Source of the DNA: Rhabditophanes sp. KR3021
Taxonomy: Eukaryota > Nematoda > Chromadorea > Rhabditida > Alloionematidae
DNA length: 64,000 nucleotides
Direction of reading: 5' to 3'
Assembly: GCA_963281155.1 (NCBI GenBank)
Contig: CAUJLY010000006.1
Location: 2,728,001-2,792,000 of the forward strand
A model generated the notes under the pieces. That model had not been told where the DNA came from. It saw only the letters and a program-made list of their open reading frames with translations, and searched no databases. The translations under genes were made by a program, and so were the position numbers. Shown here piece by piece: positions 48,374-58,345 of this stretch; the first letter of the stretch is position 1, and each line of letters opens with the position of its first letter.

Positions 48374-50280
48374 ATGTTGTCAAATGATGATAATGATGAA
48401 AAAGCTCAATCATACAGAGATGTAGCTAGCAAAAGAGAATTCTTAAGAAAAACATTGTCAGAAGATTATCCGGGTCTTGATTATTTAGGTGTTCATAATG
48501 TTTTACATGCAAAAGCCTTTTGGTATCGTATTGTTTGGATTAGTTCAATGTTTTTATGTTTGTGTATTGGTATTTATACAGTTATTGTGTATGTTTAATT
48601 ATTCAATTATTAATACAATAATTTTTATTAGTATTATAAATGAGTACAAAGATGTTCCTACAGCAACAAAAATTTCAATTCACTCAGAAAATACGCTTCT
48701 ATTACCACAAATCACAATATGTCCGACCAATCCAATGACGTTAAACTTGTCTAAAATGTCAACAGACTTATTTAAAGCAAATAACATTAAGTACGACATG
48801 CAAATGGTCGAAGAATTTGCTTATTTTATGTTATTAGGCAGTGGTTTCCAAGTAATTTCTGCAATATATTGAATTAATATTTGCTTTTTAGAAAGTTGAT
48901 ATGAGATTGGTATCTCAAATGAATATAACGGAACATACCCTTTTGTACGACATCTTCCGCCAAAACATGAGTGTAGATTATTTTTTCAAGTTTGTAAGTA
49001 AACTAATCATGTTGCCAACCTTTTAATTTCATCTGTCTATTTTTTTATGTGATTGCTTTATTAACTAAAAAATGATCGCGAATTCATTTTTTTCATTAAT
49101 GGCTTATTAACTTTATTTGTTTATTTAACTCCCATATCGGTAACTTTACAAAAGCTAAATAAGTTTTTATTTGATTAGCACACTAAATACTAACACATTA
49201 ATACCATTATAGTTTTTTGACACATATGGCTTACAATGTACTCAACTTTTTAAATCCTGTTTTTTGGGAAGTCGCGAGTATGATTGTTGTCAAATGCTAT
49301 TTGCAACATACACAATTCGTCGAGGTAGATGTTTTAGAACGATTGAGTTGAAGCAAGAGACGTTCGATGAAATGGGAAAACTTAAATTAGAAATGAGAAA
49401 ACCAACATTTATGCATTCAGATCAAGACCAGCATATTGATATTATTGCTTTTGTTGGGGAGCATAAGACTTCGTTGGCACCGTTTCCTCGATATTATATT
49501 AGTCACTCGACATGGACTAAATTACGAGTTCAAGCAAAGTATTATAACTTAATAGCTAAGGAAGGAATTTGTGAAGATGGTTCACAAACTTCGAGTAAAG
49601 CTGCCTGTTATTTAAGAGAATGGATGAGAGATAAAGTAGAGGGTCCGTTAAACTGCACCTTTCCATATACTGTCATTGAAGACAGAAGTCACATGGCAGC
49701 ATGTCATCCCAAAGATCTAGCAACCGTCTACCAGAATATCGATGATGCCAATTACACGGTGCATAATGTTGGTTTAGAAAAATGTGGCAGGTACATTATT
49801 GCTAATTACCATTTTTAGTGCATATTAGCTTGTGATCGTTGGGAATATCAAGTAATTCATGAGAATGTCAAAATACCCCCAGACTCGAGAATGTTTGCCC
49901 GGGGGAAATTTGATTTCCGTTTAGACGTTTCCTATAATGATCTCCAATATGAGATGATTGAAGAAGTTCCAACAATTTCCTTTGCAGGTCTTTTAAGTCA
50001 GATTGGCGGACAAGTAAGAAACAAACACTTTTTGATACATCCATTAACTCAATTTGAATTTCAGTTTTCGTTATTTCTCGGTTCGTCCATCCTAAACATT
50101 ATCCAAATTGGCATTATGCTCATTATCCTGGTTAAGCGATGTATTATCGTTTTTAAACGAAAATGGTATTTTTCTAGACGCAAAAGCAAGACTGTTCCAG
50201 TCAGGCAATATGGAATGACTAATATCGAAGCTCCCCCGCCACCAGTCATCGACCAAATTAATAAAACACATTCATTATAA
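48374..50280 (+). CDS. DEG/ENaC (degenerin) sodium channel subunit, with a frame problem at one splice junction
   Basis: Exons 48374-48588, 48632-48851, 48892-48993, 49213-49790, 49819-50013 and 50065-50280, about 508 residues. TM1 (WISSMFLCLCIGIYTVIVI) is followed by the family motif LPQITICP. A Cys-rich extracellular part leads to CILACDRWEYQ, then IGGQFSLFLGSSILNIIQIG, which holds the GxS selectivity filter and TM2. The cytoplasmic tail is short. These channels are trimeric and serve touch, acid or peptide sensing. In-frame intron 50014-50064 was removed because the family has GGQ/M directly before the LFLG motif. At 49790/49819 the donor and acceptor look good but the phases differ by one base, so GLEKC and CILAC are in different frames; either a base is missing or the splice is unusual. 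Confidence 0.85.
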
Positions 50281-51241
50281 TTGCTATATTTCTTATTAAA
50301 AATATATATAATATTTATGGTGCATTTGTTTAATAATAACTCAATTTGAATATGATTAATATTGGCTTCTTTTTTCGTAGTTCATGTAAATAATATACAA
50401 TATTATTTATTTGCTTTTATATTTAAAAAATGGTATTGTTTGTAAGACAATAAGATAAGGATATACAAATGTGATAAATATTCGTTTTTAGTGGATTAAA
50501 AATTACAGTGAAGACATTATTGATATGTCTATTTTAAAGAGCCAAAGCTATTTGGTCTGGGATATAAGATAATGAAAGATAAAAACTGTTGACGTTTCTT
50601 GTTTTGTCGGATGTAGTATATGAATGAGGCAAATGTATATGATATGTTAGTATTGAAATTAGTTGTAGAAAGAAATATCAATAAAATCTGAATTTCGAAC
50701 CACTACTCTTAGAGTCACCTTTTCTCATATCTTGCTAGAGGGGGCCGTGCAGGCGCGTCTACTTCTGTTATATAGCTTTCTTCTTTGCGGGTCCTAGGTT
50801 GGTCTATATTTATACTAGTATTAGAGCTTACAGATATCTGTTGCTATGCCTTATTGTCTTTTTTATGCAGCTTTATCAAAATATATAATACACACTTTCT
50901 ATGTTGATCTGGCTTAATTTTTCCTCTACTTTGTCAATCTTTTTCCACATCTCGTAGTTTGACTTTTTTATTTAAATAATATCGAGCTAATGTTTAGCTT
51001 CAAATTAATGTTCACAAGTATAATACATTTTTGTTATTTGGCGTGAGTGTTGTGCTAACTTTCACAATAATCTTTTTTGCACAGTGATTTTGAGTTGGTT
51101 TTTCGTATCCTTGTTAGGGTTGTCATTTGACTCTCTGTAAATAAGATCAAAAAAGCACTTTCAATTGCATATGTTAATGTCTCCTTTCTAAGTGGTTCCG
51201 TTTTTATATTTATTTGTATATTTTAGAGTTTTACTTAAATC
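50281..51241. other. Intergenic spacer
   Basis: About 960 bases of AT-rich sequence between two plus-strand genes. A small G/C-richer patch near 50740-50760 is noticeable but matches nothing I recognise. Confidence 0.4.
50680..50685 (+). terminator. Candidate polyadenylation signal AATAAA of the DEG/ENaC gene
   Basis: About 400 bases past the stop at 50280. No closer canonical hexamer was noted. Confidence 0.3.
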
Positions 51242-52268
51242 ATGGGAATGCTATCCACTATTGGTGTGGATCAGCAATTGCTGATGGATTTTTCATCTTC
51301 AATGCAAAGACAAAAAATGTATCCATACTTTGATTCGGCACACTATCTCCTCGCAATCATATCTGTTCGCGATGACCTAGGAACAAATGGAAACTTTTTT
51401 TCCCGCAAACATCCCCTCTCTTGCTGGTTATCTTCAATGATAGTTTGCTTTGCCGGTAGTTTTTTAGCCAACTTTTTGCTTGGCGAGCCCCCAATTGCCC
51501 CTTTTAAGAGACATGATGATATCCTGTTAGCATCATTGATTTGGTATCTTGTTTTTTATTCCCCATTTGACGTAGTCTACAAAGTTGCCAAATTTACTCC
51601 AATCAAATTGCTTCTCTCCATCGCCAAAGAAATACAACGAGCCTACAAAGTATCTCATGGAGTTACTTATGCCGCCAAACTATATCCTAACGCTTATCTA
51701 GTTCACATAATGGTTGGGACAGCAAAAGGGAGCAGGAGCTGGCATAATAAAGGTATTTGAACAACTAGTTAGGGGAGTCTGGATGCCCCACCAAAATGAA
51801 ATTCTCCGTCCATCCTTTCAAACGAAGGCATGCGTTGCAGCAGCTATCATATTTACCATGAATAAACATTCTATCTTTGTAACCGCAAGTTACGACATCA
51901 TCTATTTGGTAAGTTAAAGTGTTTATTAATTTAATATGTTTTGATATTAAAGCTAGACACACGCTAATAATTAAGTGTTTATTTACTCATTATTTTCATA
52001 CTTTCAGGCTGTCGTGTGCTTTTTTGTTTACTTTAAATTTAGTTCAATCTTTCTGAATGTTCATGATGCTTTTGCGCCTTTTGAAAATCTGTTCTGTGCT
52101 GTTTTTATGGGTGGAATTTGGGATGCTCTATCAAGGTAAGAAAAACATAAAATTATTTAATATTAATCAAAACATTCAAGAGCTTTGGCTGCAAGTCGTG
52201 AACGTAGATCAGTCAACGGAAAAGTCGACAACACCACAATTCCCTCTGAAGCCAAAAAGGACCAATAG
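51242..52268 (+). CDS. Trimeric intracellular cation channel (TRIC, TMEM38-like), with one +1 frame break
   Basis: Exons 51242-51908, 52008-52135 and 52181-52268, about 293 residues once one base near 51731 is skipped; human TMEM38B has 291. Family matches: MYPYFDSAHYLLAIISVR, FLLGEPPIAPF, ILLASLIWYLVFYSPFD, then VGTAKG / AGAGIIKVFEQLVRGVW and DAFAPFENLFCAVFMGG. TRIC channels carry counter-ion potassium in the ER/sarcoplasmic reticulum during calcium release, and nematodes have them. The pore-region motif around KGAGAG is split: the first half is read in the starting frame as far as GGG at 51728-51730, the second half in the next frame. Without the skip translation stops at 51758-51760, removing about 40% of the protein. 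The C-terminus is Lys/Arg-rich, as in the family. Confidence 0.88.
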
Positions 52269-53059
52269 TTGTAGCTGGTTTTATTTAGTAACAATTTGAT
52301 ACATTAGTTTATAGTCACCCAAACCAAAACAATCTAATAATGTTAGAGATATACGCTCCCAGTATTCAGATGTTCATCGAAAAAATAAATGAGTCAATAT
52401 GTGCACAAATATTGCGCTTCTTTTTATTAAAATTGTAAAATAAACGAATTTATAATACGAATTTTACGTTCTTTTATATTAATTGATCAAACAATGTAGG
52501 AATGTTATGTAGGTTAAGTAGAGATATGATGTGTAACTATCACACATAAATATTAAATTAATATATTAAGCGTCTAGTCAATATTTTTATGGCTGTTTAT
52601 TTTGATTATCAAACCCATTTAATTACTTCCAATTGTGTTTGGATGTCGCATTCTATCTTCTTGGTGTCATAATTTTGCTACTTAATTAGTATCTTGTAAC
52701 GACATGCAGTGGAGTAAAGTTAAGATAAACAAGTTTTAAATTGTTGGCAGCCATCTTGTTATTTTGGCAGTTGTTGATTTTGAGTAACTACTTTTGTGAC
52801 AACGATCTTTCTGTTTGTTCTTTCTTTTGTCAAAAATAGCTGGGCATGTTTGATATGTTATTACATCCCTTATCATATTTATTTAATTGTTCCCAACACA
52901 TTATTTACTTACTTTGAATCATCTCCGCACACATATATGTATTAAAGATCAAATGTAGCATTAAATATAAAGTTACTATTTATTATTGCTTTGGACATTT
53001 AATCTATAATTGCCATTTTTATTATAGAATTATACCTCATTACTAGTTATTTATTTAAA
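52269..53059. other. Intergenic spacer
   Basis: About 790 bases, AT-rich, 3' flank of the TRIC gene and promoter side of TBCK. Nothing else supported. Confidence 0.4.
52384..52389 (+). terminator. Candidate polyadenylation signal AATAAA of the TRIC gene
   Basis: About 115 bases past the stop codon at 52268. Confidence 0.4.
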
Positions 53060-55693
53060 ATGAAAATAAACACCGAAATAGAATTTGCAGCAAGTATATT
53101 GGTTGGATCCGAAAATTATGGTAGGACCTGTATCAATGGATTACCACTAACCCCATCTTCAATTCGTTTATTAGGCAGATTCAAGCATTTATTAGAACTT
53201 AAGCACGAACATTTGTGCACTTATATTGAATTAATTCGGGCTCAGAACGGTAAGTAAAAATACAAGTATGATCCATACTTGATATTGTTTTTTAGCTGCC
53301 AATGCATGTTTTGTTGTGTCTGAACATTATGTCAAAGTCCTAGATTGCAAAACACTGAGCAAAAAAGATTTGGAAACGGTGATTTTGCAACTAATGAGTG
53401 CAACTTCTTATTGCCACGATGAAGACGTTGTAATTGGACACTTAACCACCGGAAACATTTTGATAACACATTCATGTGATGGTGTCTGTGTAAAGTTGTC
53501 ACAGTATGGTTTAAATCATATATCCGGGAATGGAGTAGACGTCGATTACTTGATTGCTGATTTTTATTACTTATCACCAGAAAGAGTCGCAAAGCTTGGA
53601 ATATCTACCTCTAAAAGCCCAGCTAGTAAGAAATCAGACTCATGGGCGATAGGAATTATTATGGTTGAGCTGTATTTAAAGATTACACTGAGTGATTTAT
53701 GGAGCATTCAACAATTCATTTCAATTTTGCAATCTTTCTGCCACAAAATGAATACCCAAACAGATAGCTTCTTAAGTCATTTATTAGAAGCTATCAAGAT
53801 TGCAAATTCGGAAATTGATATTAATATTGATGAGAATGTTAAAATATTAATTGACAAATGTTTGCAATTATCGTCTTTAAAAAGATCAAGTATTAAAGAA
53901 GCATGGGGGTTTGCTAAAGAAGTATACAAGTTCCAAGAGAGCACTGTGAAAGAAGGTGAATTTGACAAACACATGCAGATGATAGAAAAGTTGCTATCGG
54001 ATGCTAATTTGGAAGGAGTCATCGTGGACAGACCTCTAAATGAATTGTTCTTTCTATGGAAATTGTGTGGAAGCAATATTGAAGCAATTTTGAAGCCTGC
54101 AGAGCACAAATTTGCAAGATGTGTAATTGATGACTTCATATTGTTAGGAGATGTTCTCGAAAACGATTGCCTGAATTCGTACGATGCTATTTTGCTGCCA
54201 AGTAGTAATTTAAAGAGTAGACTAAAAGCTTTACAATACCAAAATACGTATTTTGATGATGGTACCGATTTGGTGGAAACACCAAATAAGTTCGTTCACA
54301 ACTTGGGACAAACCTTAATTGTTAAAGAGAGAGATATCGACTATCAGGCTTACCGGATGCGATTAATGAAAGATTTACTGGATGCTTTTCCGTACAGTTC
54401 ACACATGTTAAAGACAGAATGCAAAAAAGATATTCCTCCAGTTTATAGAGGTGCATTATGGTCCGCTTTACTGAATGTCAATGACAGTGTGTATATCGAC
54501 TTTAAGCAATTGAATACTTACGCCGAACATCCAGCGGATCGTCAACTTCAAGTAGATATCCCAAGATGCCACCAGTATGAAGAATTAATGACATCTCCAG
54601 CCGCCCATATGAAACTGAAACGACTTCTGAAAGCTTGGTTACTAGCCAATCCTGACTATGTGTATTGGCAGGGACTAGATTCATTGGCAGCTCCCTTTTT
54701 AGTTCACCATTTTAATGATTTACCTAGAGCATATGGGTGTCTTCAAAATTTCATATCAAGGTATTTGAAAGATTTCTTTTTAAAAGACAATGCCCTTGTG
54801 ATTAAAGAATATTTGGCAGTGTTTACGCAGCTATTGTCATTCTTAGACTCGGAGTTGTTTGAACATTTACACGAAATGGACTTTTGTGCTGAATTGTTTG
54901 CAATCCCTTGGTTTCTAACATGTTTTGCCCACGTGTTACCTCTTCACAAACTATTTCATTTGTGGGATGCATTATTGTTGACGGATTCATCCTTTACACT
55001 CTTTATTGGGATTGCAATATTAATCCAAATGAGAAAGCAATTGTTGAGCTCACATTTCAACGAAGCAATTTTATTGTTCTCTGATTTGCCTGATTTATCA
55101 ATTGATGCGATCGTGGCAGACTCGCTATGTTATTATCATTCCGTACCCCCATCGTGCACACATCGCATTTATTCATCAACTCACACAAGGCCACATGCCA
55201 CACCATTAACGAATATCAGCTTCGATGAGTTAAGCTCCCTCCATTCAGTGCGAATTTCTCCAACCGACCTTATGGAATTGACTGATCATAATAGGGTCAT
55301 TATCTTGGACATCAGAGCTACATATGAATTTAATAGACTAACAATTCCATTCTCAATCAACCTTCCTCAAAACACAAATGATTTTACCTCTAAAAACGTG
55401 ATAACTTTATTACTGAAGAAATTAAAGGAAGCAATAGATGGGAAAGCAAATCATATGCATAATTGACTCAACTTTGTCGAATACTTCCAAACTGGTAAGT
55501 CAAACAAGGAATTAAGTTATAGCAAAATTGTTGTTATTCCTTGATAAAAAACTTTACCCAAAATACGTGTCATTAATATTCAATCTTGTTTTAGCTTTCA
55601 AACGAATTAATCAAACAAAAGGTGAATTTTGTATGTATTCTAGATAACAGCGATGTGTTTCTTCATGAAATATCCATGAAAAATTATGGATAA
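53060..55693 (+). CDS. TBCK: TBCK: pseudokinase, TBC and rhodanese-like domain protein, with one +1 frame break
   Basis: Exons 53060-53249, 53296-55494 and 55595-55693, about 828 residues once one base near 55443 is skipped; human TBCK has 893. N-terminal kinase-like domain starts NGLPLTPSSIRLLGRFKHL. It lacks the HRD motif (the position reads IGHLTTGNILI) and DFG (KLSQYGL), so it is a pseudokinase, as in the family. The TBC domain at about 400-620 has VDIPRCHQY, YWQGLDSLAAPF and IPWFLTCFAHVLPLHKLFHLWDALLL. The C-terminal rhodanese-like domain has VIILDIRATYEFNR and, past the break, IICIIDSTLSN and FVCILDNSD. TBCK acts in a complex that links endosomal transport and TOR signalling. Without the skip, translation ends at 55464-55466 and loses the last strands of the rhodanese domain. 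Confidence 0.92.
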
Positions 55694-55802
55694 TGACATA
55701 TAGATGCTGATGAATAAGTCAAAGTGTTAAATTGCAAGTGTTATTGCAACATTTAAGCTTTCAAATTAAATTATCTTAAATATGCTTGACTTTTAGAATG
55801 TA

Positions 55803-55808
55803 AATAAA
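55803..55808 (+). terminator. Candidate polyadenylation signal AATAAA of TBCK
   Basis: 110 bases after the stop at 55693. Confidence 0.4.
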
Positions 55809-56047
55809 GCATTTTTATATAAATTATGAGTATGTATAATCACTGTTATCGTCTTATTTACCATGTTTAAAAAGCATTTTCGTATTTTTAAATCAACTGA
55901 TAGTATTTATTTTTTCCTTCGGCAATGTAATTAGTTTTATTATTTATAATAAATATGTTTCAATTTTTTTGGAATTCCAGAGACTTGTGCTGAATATACA
56001 TCTATGTTCATGGAAAAGTTCTGGGCTTTGCCGATTTCGTCCAACTA

Positions 56048-56263
56048 ATGATCTATATGAAACTTCTCTACACAATGCTTTACACTACCACTGACTTTGA
56101 AACAACTGCCACGGTAGAAATCATCATAATGAGTGTTCTTACATTTTGTGCCTTCACAGATGGACCCCTTTCCATCGCCTACCCAATAGTATATTCTGTA
56201 CTATCAACGTTAAATATTATTGCAACTTTGGTAACGATAATTATGTCCCTCAACAAAGATTGA
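56048..56263 (+). CDS. Possible small membrane protein or last exon, not recognised
   Basis: Open frame of 71 residues from ATG, extendable upstream in frame to just after a TGA at 55991-55993. It has two hydrophobic helices (VEIIIMSVLTFCAF and VLSTLNIIATLVTIIMSL) and ends LNKD. Base composition is less AT-biased than the surroundings, which hints at coding, and an acceptor-like TTCCAG lies at 55975-55980. It could be a short gene, a final exon or a relic. No family recognised. Confidence 0.3.
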   Translation: MIYMKLLYTMLYTTTDFETTATVEIIIMSVLTFCAFTDGPLSIAYPIVYSVLSTLNIIATLVTIIMSLNKD

Positions 56264-57419
56264 TATCTTAGATTAACACGGTACTATCACACAATCTACG
56301 TTTGTCAATTAGTAATTTCGATTTGTATATGTAAGTTGGTTAAAAAATTTAAATGATAACCTGAAAAGATTTAATTTATAATAGTAAAAATATAAATACT
56401 TAGATGAATCAATCGTAGAGATGAGGATTTTGCAAAATGAAATCTTTAACTGATTTTAACCGGTTTTAAAAAATCCAGGTATAATGTCTACGACATCATT
56501 TTGCTAGCAAGACGTATTATAAGCACAAATTAATTATATAATACATAATAACAAAAGAACGGTATTCAAAAGTAACAAAAAATTTAGAAGAACAAATACT
56601 GTAAAATATTTATAAGTTTTTGAGCATAGATGTTGTGCAATGATTTCTGTTAAAAGATTACTTCTGTGACCATTACGTAGAAATCTACAATACTAAATCG
56701 TCTTTTCCGTACACTGACTTGTAGTTTAACAGTATTTATATGTCCAATCATTTCTTCCTCTGATAATACAACGGCTGAAGTTCAAGAATACCCATTTGTT
56801 ATAAGAATATTTGACTTTCTTTTTATAACGTCTTCTGTATCATTTCTTGTATTCAGTATGATAATGTTTCTTCTTTATGCACGCTGCTTTTATGTTTAGA
56901 GGAGAATATCGTGAGTTGGAACTGTGGAAGTATGCTTAAATAAAACGATCACAAATTATACTTAAAATAATTTTTTCGTAATGAGTCACTATTTTATAAT
57001 ACGTTTAATTTTGTTATCATAAATAACCATAATAATTAATATGTCCGCTTCATTTTCATGAGCAGTTTTTAATAAAATAACATTTATATTCTGGGATGAA
57101 AGACCGAAGGATTGTCTTTCAAATTTATTATTTAAATAATCTATTGATACGAAATGGAGTTACTTATCATATGTTTCATAATAGTATGTGTTTCAATAAA
57201 ATCATTATTTAAAACTTTTGTGTTTGCATTTGTTCAGCAAAGGAAGATAAAATTTACATTCAAAGTCTTGTTTTTTGTTGACTCCACAGTAATTTCATTT
57301 AAAAAATTTTCTGTTTATAATTAGTTTGAATATTTAATTTATAAGCACGATATGTAAATTGGTTAAATTAAAAATGATGTTAGTATTGTATAAATAGCCT
57401 ATCTTAAACATCATCTTCA

Positions 57420-58345
57420 AATCGATTATTAAGCAGATTAAAGCATTTATTTGAACTCAAGCATAATCATTTGTCTACTTAAAATGAATTTAAAGTTGTT
57501 TGAACATTCACATGAAATAGACTTTTATGCCGAATTGTTTGTTATCTTCTGGTTTTTCCATGCTTTGTTCCTAAAAAACTTTTTTATTTATGGGGATACA
57601 TTGTTGTTGACAGATTCTTCTTCTGCACTATTTGCTGGGATAGCAATTTTAATACATGTGAAAAGCAATTATTAAATCCACATTTGAATGAAGCAATTTT
57701 TATTGTTTTCTGATTTGCTCGATCTATCAATTGATGGTATTATGACAGAATTGTTGTATTATTATCATTCAGTATGATGTACACATCGAATTTATTTTTC
57801 CACTCATTTAAGACCGAAATCTTACAATTCTTTGCATGTTAGTTTTGAGGAGTTAAGTTCCTATCAATCAGTTAGAATTTCTTCACCCGACCTAATATAA
57901 TTAATTGATCAGAACAGAGACATTAATTTGAACCTTCAAGCAACATATGAATTCAATGGACTACCAACTTTTAATAAATATTGCTCGAAATACAAACGGC
58001 TTTTTATCTAAGAATATAACGACTTTATTTCACAAAAAATTGAAAGAAACAATAGATACCAAGTCAATTATATTCATAATAGACTTCACTTTATTTTATA
58101 GTTCTAAAAAGGTTAGTTAAACTTTAAGCGATGCCTATATAATTGAATCATCAAAACAAAATTGTTAGTATTTTTCATATATGTAATTCACCCCATATAT
58201 TTTACAACCATTAAGATTGACATTTTCGCCCTTTATTTTTAGCTTTCAACTCAATTAATTAAACAAAGCGTCAATTTTTTAATGTGTTCTGGATGACAGC
58301 GATGTATTTGACCATTAAATATCTATCAAGCATTACGGATAATTA
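57420..58345 (+). pseudogene. Decayed partial tandem duplicate of TBCK
   Basis: The first 55 bases resemble the end of TBCK exon 1 (R-LLGRFKHLLEL region, parent near 53165-53219). The next part, from about 57485, resembles parent 54850 onward (the ELFEHLHEMDF and LLLTDSS regions), so about 1.6 kb of the parent is missing. It continues through the rhodanese-like part, the last intron and the last exon (about 58245-58345). Many stops and frameshifts interrupt it. Retention of the last intron shows DNA-level duplication, not retroposition. At the site where TBCK has its extra base, this copy has 27 bases between GAT and the shared GAC (58058-58084), compared with 28 in TBCK, and reads in frame there. 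Confidence 0.88.

Larger units (their letters stand above)
55694..57419. other. TBCK 3' flank and spacer before its partial copy
   Basis: AT-rich apart from a small open frame at 56048-56263 listed separately. The part just after TBCK is similar to the flank that follows the decayed copy at about 58345-58530, so the duplication extended into the 3' flank. Confidence 0.45.

Noticed and set aside
50014..50064. Reading through the last DEG/ENaC intron, which is in frame and open
   Set aside because: It has good GT..AG ends, and removing it puts IGGQ directly before FSLFLGSS, as in the channel family.
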